A stretch of 62,000 nt of DNA from Lingula anatina (GCF_001039355.2 NW_019774181.1:79000-140999); one strand, 5' to 3'. Positions 26,401-39,717 are shown, numbered from the stretch's first letter. Notes: a model not told the origin generated them from the sequence alone. A program made the numbers and translations.

Positions 26401-29400
26401 TCACCTGTTACTTGGAAGCGAATCAACGGATGATTCGCTATGTAGGCCTACTGGTGTATAGAAAATTATATGTGAGATCTTTTGATTTTATATCTTATGT
26501 TATTTGAATTGCTTATATTTATTTATGGCTATCTGTTTCCAAGAACTTCTTCTAGAAGTCGTAATGATTGAACTGAGCCAGTTTTTAAAAACATGTTTTA
26601 TGATAATACTGCCACACATTAACTTCCACTTTTTTGCTTTTCTTTCTTTGTCTCCTGTCTTATTTTTGGAAACACGGCCATGTGCATGTTTTAACAGATA
26701 CCGATACATGTACCAGTATTTAGAAAAATCAAAGGTAATCGTGACTGTATTTGGCAGCACGCACTGTTTGTTCTCTTACTGCCAACAGAACTTCATCCAG
26801 ACAACCCTAATTAACCCTTCAGTGAACAAATCATCAATATCTACATGCTCCTCGGTCTGAAGAATGTTTTTGAGACCAACTTGTCCTTAAACGATCAAAG
26901 AGAGCACGTATCAGGGGTATTCTTAATCCTCAAAACTCGACTCCAAAAACACTGAACTGCCATGGTATGTCAGGATATAATGCTTATTACCAAGTACCCA
27001 TTACGAACAGTGTGCTGCTACCATATTAGCATACGAGGTGCAAAATGGGCTAAGTAGTAGGTTTCTGACTGGAGACAAATTGGACGATGTATTCTTACAA
27101 GGAAGCGTGGTTTTTTGTCACTGGCCAAAAAAACCCAGTTAACTTGGAGAAAGACTTGCTGATTTACGTAGAGAAACTTTTGTGAACATGCAGCTGATCA
27201 GTACGATAAATTGGAACTGCGCACGCTTGTCTACCTGTAGGTCCTAGCTGTTTCGGCAATTCTCAGCCATGCTACTCTCACCTCAAATAGTCACAATATA
27301 TGTAGCCGCGACTACGATGATTTTTTTTTCACTTTTATTGCAATTGCCTGTGCCGTTGGCACACCACATTACGATGTGCGCTTCATGGGTGACATTTATA
27401 CCCCAGATGAGTATAGCTACTGCCTTCAAGCATTTGCGGGTCTTCAACAATGTGAACTTTCTACACGCTACTCGCATCTAAACTCCCTAAAGAAACCCAT
27501 TCATAATTACTGCGCTGATATTTAGCTGATCCACGCGTTGGAATCGCCATTCCCAGATTACTAGCCCAGAGGAAAGAGAGAGCCAATCAAATTTACGGCA
27601 GACTAGGGGGTATATAACTTTTTGAAGTAGGGGTGACGTAGTCGCTCTGTTTTCGAAAACCTTTTTCTGAGCGCTCCCTAAGTGGGACAACTCCAAGTGC
27701 TATATGCGGATACGTAAAAGTAAATAATCAGAAATTCCATTTGAATTTGCCTCATAGGGATTTCCAAGCACGACTTTCGGAAGAACCAGACCGGTGCCTT
27801 TCTCCACTAAAAATGTCAGCGGCATATTTGAAGTAAAATTGAACACAGGCGATATGACTAAGTTTAGGTTTACGCCACTGCTTGACATGTGCCGCGGCAC
27901 CGTTCACAGCCAAGGTTATGTAAGCACAGTTCAGTCCCGCGTGTGAGCGCGCCTCCAGCACGGAGCCCGTGATGGGATTTGCAACCCCAGTCAAATTAAA
28001 TGAGATAAACGGCGTTCTCTCGTTCTCGGTAATTTTACAAACTTAGTAAGACGGACGAGACAGATGCCCCTCTTTAGCCTTCCAGACGTATTGTAAACGA
28101 AGATTTACAACTTAGATTAACGCTTTTCCGAGAGCCAAGAGGCCATTCGCCACTCCAGGCCTGATAAATGTTAGGGATCTCTGCCTACTGGATAAAGCTC
28201 TGTGTATCAGTATCACTTGATCTAAATATTTTATCGTCCCAGCCAAATATTTATCAGCACAAGAAGCACGAAATACTATGATTAAATACTTTGAAAGTTT
28301 TTTTTTTCTTTTTACTAAGCAGTGTGCTCTTCAGATATGATTCAAGTGTACCATAGGCAACTGCAGTATTTTGACAGTCTGCCTTGTCTGTTAATTTTTA
28401 AAAATCATATCATTTTAATTAATTAACGGTCTTCAGATTGTTTTTAAAAAAATTATATATTTTCATCATTTGAAATTCTTGTTTCCTCGACGACAATTTT
28501 GGCATATTCAACTTTAAGACATCTGGACTTTGAGTTAACTACCTCCGGCAATAACTGTTTTTCATGTTGATACAATTTTCATCTTCAGTCTAGGAGACAC
28601 AAAGAATCTATTTGCCTGTTTATAAATATGCGGCAGTGAATGACTGTTCTATGTATTTCTGGGGCGAAATTCGAATGTGTAAATATGTGAATATTATGTG
28701 AATATTTATACACACGCACTTTTTTCCCGCGATTTCATCGGACTCCATGTTTATTACTCCATGTGCTGTTTTCTCAATATATGGACATGATTTAGTTTCT
28801 GGTCTATGTTTGTTCACCGTATGTTTTGCCGTATGTTGTATTATGCAAGCTGTAAATTTTACATTCAAGCAATTTGCTTGTCGGCTGGCTTGTCCGTTAC
28901 TAAAAATTGATACGCATTTTTTTTCAATACTCCAGCGCTTTTCCACATTTTACATTATATTCTATAATTTTACTTTACGATCTTCAACCATGAGATAATC
29001 GAGACAGGAGCTCCAGAGAAACCACAGGCGAAGATTAAAACCTAGCTGAAATCGACATAAGTTCATGCTTCACTAAAGTTGCTACTGGGCAACTCATGTC
29101 TTCATTCACGAGTTCGACACTTGCCCTGTAAATTTCCACGATAATTGAGGTAAATTGATCTAACATTCTTACACAACCTTTGCTATTTTCTCGAGCTTCT
29201 AAAATTTGTCTTTTCAACAACATTCGACCTAACATTTTCCATAACGCAGAGAAAAGTATCTGATTTTCAACCTTTGATATTTCTTTGACGTAGAAATAGT
29301 AACCTTCACTTTCCGTGTCAAAAAGAACATGTTTTCTTCAATAACCTTTTTTGCTTCCCTCCACCGTACAAATACTGTCTTGAGTAACTAGAAGACTAAG

Positions 29401-30012
29401 GCGGGGCTCCACTTACCTGTACTACGCTGCGCTACCTGGACTCCCGCTTTGCTGAGACGACTACGTGCCGCTCAGCTTCCAGCATCTACATTATAAGGAT
29501 AGCCTGCTTCTTAGAGCCAGGTGGAACTTTTAGTGACGTCATGTAACAACAGTGACGTCATACTTCAACATGTAGGCTGCCATACAATTTGGTATTTTCC
29601 CTGAAGTAATAGGTTTTCTTAACGTACCACAATGAAAATAAAACCCACCCAACTAAGAGTTATGAGAGACTAAAACCTGTGAAAGAACAATTGAAAAATA
29701 TAAAAGTTCTACAAAGTAAATTACTGATCAATTAAACACATAAAAAATATTTTGTATAAAACATTTTCAAATCTTTTCGTCTGTAATAAATTTACTTCTT
29801 CTCCACATCATTGCGTTTAATTTCGCTGTCTTAAATTGCATCTGGTCATTTTGCAATTTTGAGGAATATATATTTTATAGTGTCACTGACATACAATTAG
29901 GTATTCCCCTGAAATGATACAAGCACTCTGGATTGCCTCCGACATCACCTTTTTCTTTTGTTTTCGACTGTTGTGACTTAGTACTGCCGAGGTTGCGGAA
30001 TGGGGACGCAAA
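23424..30012. other. Gene-poor region
   Basis: No gene is supported on either strand. Open frames are short and lack splice-consistent partners or recognisable motifs. At 29532-29561 two copies of AGTGACGTCAT (CRE-like) stand 19 bases apart, with no gene found beside them. An open stretch on the minus strand at about 28031-27752, which contains HAGLNCAYITLAVNGA, looks somewhat protein-like but has no start and no partner exon. Confidence 0.5.
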
Positions 30013-30192
30013 AGAAGAGCGCATTCAGAACAGCGGACTAACAGATCCGTGGATCAAATATGGCCGACCAACTTGAATGCTTGTTGCGCAATCCCCGGAA
30101 TCCATTCGGTGTCTAAGCGGGAAGTAAGCGGCAAGCTTTTCAGTGGGTTGGCCATATTTGATCCGCGGATCTGTTAATCTGAAGGTGCTCTT
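30013..30192. mobile_element. Fold-back (inverted-repeat) element, about 180 bp
   Basis: The left arm at 30013-30074 contains AACAGATCCGTGGATCAAAT and ATGGCCGACCAACTT. The right arm at 30143-30192 is its reverse complement with few changes (ATATTTGATCCGCGGATCTG). The arms enclose about 70 bases. There is no coding capacity, so a MITE-like non-autonomous element is inferred; target-site duplications are not clear. Confidence 0.7.
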
Positions 30193-31327
30193 ATTTTTCT
30201 CAGTATTTTTGGAGCCCAGGTGCTAGCAAGAAGCAAAAGAACATAATCTTAAGCGCCATATCAATCATTTAACATAAACCAGTGGCTATCAGTCTCTAAT
30301 AAAGGATACGGTTTTAGAAAGTTCTTTTTTTCAAAAATTTCCCTTGCAATGCTACATATCTGAACAATTAGGATATCCGCCTGGCATATGGTTGAGGAGC
30401 TAGGACTACTAGACATGTGTAGTACTCCTGTTTATCTGTTTATGTCGTTATGGTTTAATATGCGGATTTCAGATTTTTATGGCAGATCATCTTGGAAGAG
30501 AAAATAAGATCGATAATTTTGCAAAGAATTTCAGTTTGATATTATGATATCAAAAATCATTTCTTAAAACATGCAAAGACTAGCCTTATAAACAGAAAAA
30601 TAAATTCGGTTGAACCTGGACCTAAATCCTTCACATACGAACCTTTGTTAATGGGAGGGTGAGGTCAGAACTTTTCTGTATAACTATATTCGTGACAAAT
30701 CAACTGATGTGAAAAATACGTTGACATCTTTAGAAGCAATCTACTTTTACGTGTATCTTACAACTGCACTGTCAAGAGGTAACGGATAAATATTTAAGGA
30801 ATATTGATAATGCTTGCTTTATATTTATATTCGAAAAAAATGTGATTCCGTAGTATAAATGAGGTATAAATCAAGAGGAAGCACCGGCTTTGAACCAGAT
30901 CTGTAATTAGAAGAGTCAGGTGTCTGATAAGTATCCCTTAAAATTCTGATAAGAAAGATGATGGGAAGGAACGGATTTACAAGATAATTAACTCGATAAT
31001 CCCATCACGCCTTCACCTGTCCAACATTCCGGAAATTTTCACGTCTGAATTACCACCAAAAATAGCTGTAACCTCATGAATTATCGGAGATCATAAAATG
31101 CTTAAATGTGGTTTATTTTTATCAAATTATTTTCCGAATCTGCACCTGGACTTTCTCCGTTTATATTGAGGTTTCTGCAAACCCCATGTTCTAACACCTT
31201 TGATGTATCTTGTATTTCATCTTCATCGACATAGCAACGGGTATTAGTGATAGAGGTGCCACCACCAAAAAGTTGCATGTTTGTTTTCTAATGAATGAGG
31301 GCATGCGCAAGTGTGTGTGTGTGTGTG
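30193..31327. other. Intergenic region without a supported gene
   Basis: AT-rich sequence with no recognisable coding, repeat or regulatory structure until the GT microsatellite near 31311. Confidence 0.5.
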
Positions 31328-31500
31328 CAGGGGCGGATTTAGGTCGTCTTCTGGGTCTTCCGGAAGACGGTCAGATTTTCAAGTTTACATTGACGGGTGT
31401 CTAATTTTTTCTGTCGGAAGACGGTCAAAAATGAACAATGGATCAAAAAAGATAATTTGGAAGACTGTCAGAAATTAAAATATCTCTGAATCCGCCCCTG
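31328..31500. mobile_element. hAT-type MITE inserted in a (GT)n microsatellite
   Basis: The 173-bp element begins CAGGGGCGGATTTAG and ends CTGAATCCGCCCCTG, giving near-perfect 15-bp terminal inverted repeats. CAGGGGCGGAT-type ends are characteristic of hAT superfamily MITEs. It is flanked on both sides by TGTGTGTG, consistent with the 8-bp target duplication of hAT elements, although the GT repeat makes this ambiguous. The interior also holds repeats around CGGAAGACGGTCA. Confidence 0.8.
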
Positions 31501-31514
31501 TGTGTGTGTGTGGC

Positions 31515-31620
31515 AACATCAGAGAGAGAGAGAGAGAGAGAGAGGGAGGGGAGGGGGAAGAGACATAGGGAGAGGAAGGGAGGGGCAGGGAGAGAAAGAG
31601 AGAGTTGGAAGGGGCGAGAG
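31515..31620. repeat. (GA)n and G-rich purine tract
   Basis: About 28 bases of GA dinucleotides followed by a GGGA/GGAG-rich purine stretch to about 31620. Confidence 0.9.
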
Positions 31621-32320
31621 AGGTAAGTAATAGCTGCATATAAGCAGCTGTTCTTTACTCTCTCCCTCAGTTAATTTCCGCCCTAATTTCCAAGAAATAA
31701 TGGCAGTTGCTTGGGACCATTAACCTTTTTCTATAGGTCCTATTTAGATCACTAGGAAAATTTGACCTCAAAGAACAACTGGAGTCACATTACACTATGA
31801 CTCTGCAGGGCTGAAGCAAATATGAAACTAAATGTTGTCAGTTCATTATGTGTTTGCACTATTCCATATCACGCACTTCAAGGTATTTTTAACGTTATCG
31901 CTATGGATTTGACAACAGGGCAATCACATGCTGATGAAATCATAAAATAGGGCGTGGCGCCGGTTTTCACAAAATAAATTCAGACCGAGAGTTGGTCGTG
32001 ACTTCCGTTCAGGATAAACCTACCGTATACCGGTAGTCCACTACATCTGTTGTGTTACGACAGAGACATTCTGATAATAGACCAGAGTGTACATTGGCCT
32101 CTGAGACACACTATTCATGTCTACAATCTACCTGTATTAAAACAATGAACCCGTCAAATCGGGGTGGGGGATGGGAGGGGGGGAAGAGGGAGTGCGAACG
32201 AAGCACCCATTTTGCCGGGAAAAAGGTCTGTTCTGGGTAAAACATGACCTTGATCCACGATAAAAGTTCCATGGTAAAAGGTCCATTTTTTTTTTCAAAA
32301 AAAAAAAAAAAACACTCCCC

Positions 32321-32665
32321 TTAAAGGGATAATAACTCTTCGTTTCGGCCAAAAAATGAATTTTCCTGGAGTAAACAACAATTTTCTCATACTAACCAAT
32401 GGTTAATGAATCCATTTTTACATTCAAAATAAGTCCCTGTTTTTTTTCTAAAAAGTTTGGTTTTTTGTTAAAATCTCTTAAGAGATTTTAACAGAGTATA
32501 GCCATCAATGGAGGTCACGTGGTCTAAAGACAAGCTCAGATATCAGAATAATAGCTATAACTGCTGTTTTTGTGGTAAAACAGCATATATTATATTTCTA
32601 TGAGTTATTCACAATGTTTTTATTGTAAAATATAGATATCATACGAAGAGTTATTATCCCTTTAA
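32321..32665. mobile_element. Palindromic TTAA-ended MITE, 345 bp
   Basis: The ends are perfect 22-bp inverted repeats: 32321-32342 reads TTAAAGGGATAATAACTCTT plus CG, and 32644-32665 is its exact reverse complement. Near the centre, 32467-32492 is a 26-bp perfect palindrome (arms GTTAAAATCTCTT / AAGAGATTTTAAC). It has no coding capacity. The TTAA at each outer edge suggests a TTAA target site, as in piggyBac or Kolobok-type elements. Ends of this kind (TTAAAGGGA..ATAACTC) look like those common in molluscan genomes. Confidence 0.8.
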
Positions 32666-33175
32666 AATTGTTTGTAAACGGTTATCTACATGTACTTAAC
32701 ACTGTCTTATGAAAGTTACCAATCTTTGCAACATGAGGACTATTCTGTTGGTTGATTACATTGTGTTTCTGCCCAACGCCGCTGGGTAGGCCTATATCAT
32801 GCGTACGTCTCTGTTACCCAGACCCTCATTTTCCTAACACCGAGAACCCTTATATACAGAAAGAAGGATGTAGAATCTGTGGTTTGTGTTCACCTGGTCG
32901 GCTTAGGTGAGATAACGTGCTAGTCCCTCCAACGCACAGCTCATGTATCAGTAACACGAGCTCCCGATGTAGCGGCAGGAAGGCAATTTATCCACCACAA
33001 GTGGCCATACCTCAATTTAATGGGCTCTGCCATGAACCGTTTATGTGTATGGATGCTATTCTTTGAGGATGGTCCACGAGGAAATCGGGAAAGAGAGGGG
33101 GTTGGGCGGAGGAGGGGATGTACAGAAACTCGGGGTTTAGATTCATTCACCCCCCCCCCCTTTAGTTTCATATAG
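32666..33175. other. Intergenic region before the EPDR cluster
   Basis: No supported gene; it includes a poly-C run at about 33151-33161. Confidence 0.5.
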
Positions 33176-33582
33176 GTTAGGTTTAGCGTGGCGTAAATGG
33201 GTCAAAATCTAGGCCCTATCTGTACAAATCAATTGGGAACGGACAGGGGACTCGCTCGGACAAGAAAAAGGCAAACTTGGCTGACAGCAGCAAAGTCAAA
33301 ACAATAAAGAAAAAATTAAGAGAAAAAGAAGTCAAACTTTTTATTGTGAAACAAATTTGGGCGAAATAAAGTTTGTAGATTATGTTTATGATAGCTTTTG
33401 CAGTACATTTGCCGAGGCACAGAAAGTAGTAACGCAATCGCACAGCGTGTGCGTGTGGAGCGGAGTGCCTGGAGTTGTGTGTCTCAACTAAAGCAATTTA
33501 AAAATTGTGTTGGGATGTGCTGAGTGCTGTGTTAACACTGAGGTAATTCTCGTGACCTTTAAACGGAGGGGAACTTTTATAT

Positions 33583-33617
<35 letters not shown>

Positions 33618-35176
33618 TTTGTATTATAACTCAATACAACTGTAAAGAGTGGTGCTACTTTGTGTAAATTTTTACTGATGTAATATCTCGAGAGAGGTTT
33701 ACCGTATCGTTTTCTACTATACCACTTTTCCTTCGCTGTTGAGTTTCTTGATATAGAAATCAAACCAATTGGCATGGAATTAAAAGTATTTATTAATAAA
33801 CTTTATCATATCGCATTTCATCCTGATATTATAATCTACTAAGTGCACTATTTCTAGAATATTTGATATTAATAAATGTGTTACATGATAAGTGAGTCTG
33901 GACCGTGTGAATTTCTTTACTGTACTAAGTTGCACAGAATAACTGAGTAATTAATGTTTAATCTTTTTTCCCCTTTTGCAGTTTCTTGGTGTCATAAGAT
34001 AAAAAATAACCTTTAATTTTGAATACCAATCATGGAGGATTATAATCCATTGTTCGTGGTTCGCGGTACGCATTTCCTTGTTGTCTGTCTATCTCCTCAG
34101 TCTGTTCATAGCGTGTCGATGAAGGCCCTGTAACTGGTGATGAGGGTGCTGGGAAAAATAATTTAGAAGTATAAAACAATGTTAAATAATGATTTCCCTA
34201 TTTGAAACAAGCACATTTTGAAAACATTGGCTATGATCCAACAAATGAATACATGGACATTATTTATAGAGCATGAATTAGGCCCGGAATGCACCTGTAT
34301 AATTCGAAACATGTACAAAAGGGCTGCAACTTCGCATGCAGTTTACACGGTGAACGAATTATAATGCAGCATTTCTGTCACTGCCATCTCTATCATCTCG
34401 TCCACTCCCATCGCCCCATCCACATCTATCGCTCCGCCCACCCTATCGTCCCGCCTTCCCCCATAGCTCCACTGATCCCCATCGCCCCGCCCACTCCCAT
34501 TAAGCCTCCACCCTATTGCCCCGCCCTCCCCTATTGCCCCTCCCGCAGCTAATTTCCACTACCTCTTAAACGGAATGAACACCTTCGATAATGGTACGTC
34601 CAATAAATGCTATTTGGGGTAAAAAATAAAAATAAAACAAAAAATATGCCCCAATTGCACACTGCATGGTTAGGCCTACACCTGAATCGTAGTGTGTACG
34701 ACACACTAGACGTAATTCTCGTCCGGGATGAAAGGAATGGTAGACCGCTAGGAACCGTAGTCCTTTCCCCATTACTTTGTGGAGATTGCTTTCGTCCCAT
34801 ATATTAACCCCAGTACTCCGACTAATCCTAACCCGAATTAATCATATGGGACCCAAGGCTTCCATTCCTAGGTCTACCTTTCCTGAAACAACGATCTTAA
34901 AACTTGCAAATGTTCGGCTAAGACCGATAGTTAGTGATTCTAAGGAACTGTAGATGTCGTTAGTGTATTACCTTGCGGGACACCTTGTTACAGAAGGATG
35001 GAGGACTGAACACAGTGGTGTCCTTGATTCCGGCCGTCATGGAGGTGAAGGCTATGGAAGTCATTTGACCGCCTGAATTTAGAGAGGTTATACATTCACG
35101 ATACATTCACCATTATATTCACCAATATATGGTCATATGGGGGCGTCTCAATAGTCCGAAGGTTCATTGGTCCGAA
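33176..35176 (-). CDS. Extra copy of EPDR-1 exons 5 and 6 in a 2-kb duplicated block
   Basis: This block matches 35178-37187 almost base for base. The main differences are a 10-base insertion (CCTGTATCAC) in the right copy, the (TTTA)n length, and a few substitutions. It carries exon 5 at 35072-34972 and exon 6 at 34148-34089, identical in structure to those of EPDR-1. The two copies are separated only by the single N at 35177 and both end at the same sequence (GGTTCATTGGTCCGAA). This is the signature of two overlapping contigs placed end to end, not of a real tandem duplication. Confidence 0.85.
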
Positions 35177-35593
35177 NGTTAGGTTTAGCGTGGCGTAAAT
35201 GGGTCAAAATCTAGGCCCTATCTGTACAAATCAATTGGGAACGGACCCTGTATCACAGGGGACTCGCTCGGACAGGAAAAAGGCAAACTTGGCTGACAGC
35301 AGCAAAGTCAAAACAATAAAGAAAAAATTAAGAGAAAAAGAAGTCAAACTTTTTATTGTGAAACAAATTTGGGCGAAATAAAGTTTGTAGATTATGTTTA
35401 TGATAGCTTTTGCAGTACATTTGCCGAGGCACAGAAAGTAGTAACGCAATCGCACAGCGTGTGCGTGTGGAGCGGAGTGCCTGGAGTTGTGTGTCTCAAC
35501 TAAAGCAATTTAAAAATTGTGTTGGGATGTGCTGAGTGCTGTGTTAACACTGAGGTAATTCTCGTGACCTTTAAACGGAGGGGAACTTTTATT

Positions 35594-35628
<35 letters not shown>

Positions 35629-36099
35629 TTTGTATTATAACTCAATACAACTGTAAAGAGTGGTGCTACTTTGTGTAAATTTTTACTGATGTAATATCTC
35701 GAGAGAGGTTTACCGTATCGTTTTCTACTATACCACTTTTCCTTCGCTGTTGAGTTTCTTGATATAGAAATCAAACCAATTGGCATGGAATTAAAAGTAT
35801 TTATTAATAAACTTTATCATATCGCATTTCATCCTGATATTATAATCTACTAAGTGCACTATTTCTAGAATATTTGATATTAATAAATGTGTTACATGAT
35901 AAGTGAGTCTGGACCGTGTGAATTTCTTTACTGTACTAAGTTGCACAGAATAACTGAGTAATTAATGTTTAATCTTTTTTCCCCTTTTGCAGTTTCTTGG
36001 TGTCATAAGATAAAAAATAACCTTTAATTTTGAATACCAATCATGGAGGATTATAATCCATTGTTCGTGGTTCGCGGTACGCATTTCCTTGTTGTCTGT

Positions 36100-39000
36100 C
36101 TATCTCCTCAGTCTGTTCATAGCGTGTCGATGAAGGCCCTGTAACTGGTGATGAGGGTGCTGGGAAAAATAATTTAGAAGTATAAAACAATGTTAAATAA
36201 TGATTTCCCTATTTGAAACAAGCACATTTTGAAAACATTGGCTATGATCCAACAAATGAATACATGGACATTATTTATAGAGCATGAATTAGGCCCGGAA
36301 TGCACCTGTATAATTCGAAACATGTACAAAAGGGCTGCAACTTCGCATGCAGTTTACACGGTGAACGAATTATAATGCAGCATTTCTGTCACTGCCATCT
36401 CTATCATCTCGTCCACTCCCATCGCCCCATCCACATCTATCGCTCCGCCCACCCTATCGTCCCGCCTTCCCCCATAGCTCCACTGATCCCCATCGCCCCG
36501 CCCACTCCCATTAAGCCTCCACCCTATTGCCCCGCCCTCCCCTATTGCCCCTCCCGCAGCTAATTTCCACTACCTCTTAAACGGAATGAACAGCTTCGAT
36601 AATGGTACGTCCAATAAATGCTATTTGGGGTAAAAAATAAAAATAAAACAAAAAATATGCCCCAATTGCACACTGCATGGTTAGACCTACACCTGAATCG
36701 TAGTGTGTACGACACACTAGACGTAATTCTCGTCCGGGATGAAAGGAATGGTAGACCGCTAGGAACCGTAGTCCTTTCCCCATTACTTTGTGGAGATTGC
36801 TTTCGTCCCATATATTAACCCCAGTACTCCGACTAATCCTAACCCGAATTAATCATATGGGACCCAAGGCTTCCATTCCTAGGTCTACCTTACCTGAAAC
36901 AACGATCTTAAAACTTGCAAATGTTCGGCTAAGACCGATAGTTAGTGATTCTAAGGAACTGTAGATGTCGTTAGTGTATTACCTTGCGGGACACCTTGTT
37001 ACAGAAGGATGGAGGACTGAACACAGTGGTGTCCTTGATTCCGGCCGTCATGGAGGTGAAGGCTATGGAAGTCATTTGACCGCCTGAATTTAGAGAGGTT
37101 ATACATTCACGATACATTCACCATTATATTCACCAATATATGGTCATATGGGGGCGTCTCAATAGTCCGAAGGTTCATTGGTCCGAAAAAAAGTAACATT
37201 TTCATCGTTTTTTTTTTAAATCAAGGATTCATTGGTCTGAAGGTTCTATATATATAAGGGCTATTGAACCGTCAGATTATTGCTACGGCATATGGTCAAT
37301 GTGGCTACATTTAACCGTGAACGAATATACGAATTAAGGAACGGATAATGCGAATTATTCTTCAAACACTGATCCAATGTTTTTGCCCCTGCATTCTGTC
37401 TCTGTGACAGAAAAGCTGTCCAACTATGTTATTGCCATCACACACCACGAGGTTAATTACCTCGCCGCCATATTTACCATACTAGTTCCCCCAACAATTT
37501 CGTCTCAGATATGCATTTTAAACTCTTTAAACATATTAAGTGAATAAACTTTTTAAAAAGTCTGCAGTGTATAACGCGTGTACCTGCATCAGTGCCACTG
37601 TATTCAGTTTCTATGACGGGGATACAGTCTTGCTGGGTAACTGTAAGATCAAAGGTCGTACCATTGTACGTATACAGCCAGCGTTGACACGGCAGCTGGC
37701 TGCTGGGACTGCCAAAGTAAAACCCACCTCCAAACTTTGCGTCATCTGCAAAAATAAAGACCAGGTAAACTTGATTGTGCTTTTTATTATTTTACAGAGA
37801 TTCCAAATATGGCGGATTTGGTAAGATACTGACGGATGTAACCTTACTTGTGATTGCATGGTCTATGGTTGGTCTATGATAACATTTTGCGTTTGTAAAG
37901 TCAAAATATATCTTCATTCACCAGGAGGCACCGCCAGATGACCGGAAATGTCACAGACGCTGACCTTTGTCAAGTTACCAATTTATAACTAATTGGTAAC
38001 GATCATTATGACAGTTTACTGTAAAGCACGCGTTCTTATAATTATCAAAGAATGCATTAAGTACACGTTATATAAGCGTAGATAAAGTACGTAGTTACCC
38101 GGCATGCAGTTCGGTGGCATGGCTCCCTTTAGCGCAGATTTGGTGCACGTGGTGTTCATAATGACATACTGCATGCCCTGAAGTTCGTAAGAAACAGTTT
38201 TTTAAAAGGCAAAAATAGTGTTAGACACAGCTTAAATGAACATCATGCATTAGGACTGTACATGCATTTGTCTGTTTGCAAATGTAAATAATGAAATTGA
38301 AATGTTTAAGTACTAAATGATTCCGTTCTATACCGACTGTGAGGAGCTAGAAATAAAATGATAAATAATGAAAAAAAAAAAAAAAGAAATAACGTGCTGC
38401 ACGCTGTTTGATAGCAAAAACAAGAGGAAGTCAATGCGGGGATTGCAGAAAGCTGCAGAACTGACTGAAATGTTACCTTCATCCAAACGACTAGCGTTCA
38501 CCTTTTCTTTAATTAACTTAAGATCTAGGAAAGGACAAAGGACCCAGTTTTAAATTTATGGTTCCAATAAACTGATAAGGTTAGTTGACCAACTGTCACC
38601 CCAGAAAATTCTTACCATCTTCCAAAAGTACCTTTTGTATGGATGGAAAATGGGATCCGAATACCCTGTATACTTGTGCTATCCGTTTCTATCTTAAAGG
38701 TACATTTGAACCGAGTGCCGGTGGAGCTTGGATTCCCAGTAACGAATAAAACCCAGTTCTAAGGGTTTCTTATACGACTCAAATAAAATCGACATGCCAA
38801 GAACTAATTACTCGATCAGCCATAAAAGAGCTTTAACTACCCCTTTCTTAAATTTTTGGTCGTAAATTTGAACTTCTTATCTAACCTACTTATCTGACTA
38901 ACCTGTCTGCTCCGTTTATATACAGTACATTAAGCAAACAGAAAAATACGTTCAAATATCACTTGTCGGGTAATATGGAACTGTGTCCTTAGGTATTTCT

Positions 39001-39717
39001 CTTAGATTTACTATTGAAGACTGTATGAGGTGGCATATGGCCGGTTTTTGTGGCAAAAACATTGACTTCAAACGCACCTTAAATACTTACACCTTTGAAA
39101 TCCTGTATAACCTTCATATTGGATTGAGCACCTGCAGAGTAGTTGAGGTGGGAGACAGTGGCCACCCTCTTGCCTAGCATGTCGTAAGAGACAGCTATAG
39201 ATCCCTGGAATTAAAAGTCCAAAGCCAGTGAACTGTATAGCGGGCATATCTGGACTGCATGGGTGTACTTCCTTTTATCTGTTTCCACTTAAGTTTAGTT
39301 GACAGTCAAAAGTTCGCAGTGAAGATTTGGCGAAAACTATTCGTGTATAAATACAGTGGATGCAATATTTCCAAATAAAGATGGTTGATTTCCTGCGTTT
39401 TCTTTAAATTGAATCGACCGAACATGGATATTGGCAAGGTAGTGTAGAAGGCAAAACATCAAGATACTAAGACTTCTACATAAACAAAATCTAATCTCAC
39501 TCAAGAGTTAAGAAATTGGGTAGAATACAATCCATTAATTGCCCGAAGTTACCTTGAGGAATCCCGCGTGTGACTGAGCCGCATACCCGCCCACCTCCAG
39601 CATCACCCCCTCCCACTGTGAAGCCGTGCAGCATGGCGTCGGGGCCTCGGTCAGTCCTGGAGCGCCTAGCACACCGAAGACTGCAGTACACAGGAGAAGA
39701 ACAAGCTTGATCATCAT
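36100..39717 (-). CDS. Ependymin-related protein EPDR-1, complete six-exon gene
   Basis: Exons: 39717-39553, 39204-39091, 38177-38099, 37745-37584, 37083-36983, 36159-36100 (stop TAG), 226 residues, intron phases 0,0,1,1,0. The start gives a signal peptide (MIKLVLLLCTAVFGVLGAPG) and then the ependymin-type PCCTASQWEGVMLEVGG box. Exon 2 encodes the AVSYDMLGKRVA strand and DFKG; exon 3 the TTCTKS..PPNCMPG cysteines; exon 4 GGGFYFGSP..LPCQRWLY and TVTQQDCIPV; exon 5 GIKDTTVFSPPSFC. Ependymin-family proteins are secreted, disulfide-bonded beta-sandwich proteins with a hydrophobic ligand pocket; the ligand here is unknown. Exon 6 is read as HPHHQLQG..NRLRR because differences between the paralogous copies fall at third codon positions in that frame. 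Exons 1-2 recur in the duplicated block at 41254-42622. Confidence 0.9.

Noticed and set aside
27752-28031. Minus-strand open stretch with HAGLNCAYITLAVNGA
   Set aside because: No ATG, no partner exons and no known family; left as uncertain.
34289-34552. Pro/His-rich open frame repeated at 36300-36563
   Set aside because: It lies in the intron between EPDR-1 exons 5 and 6; the repeat reflects the duplicated assembly block and a CGCCC-rich tract.
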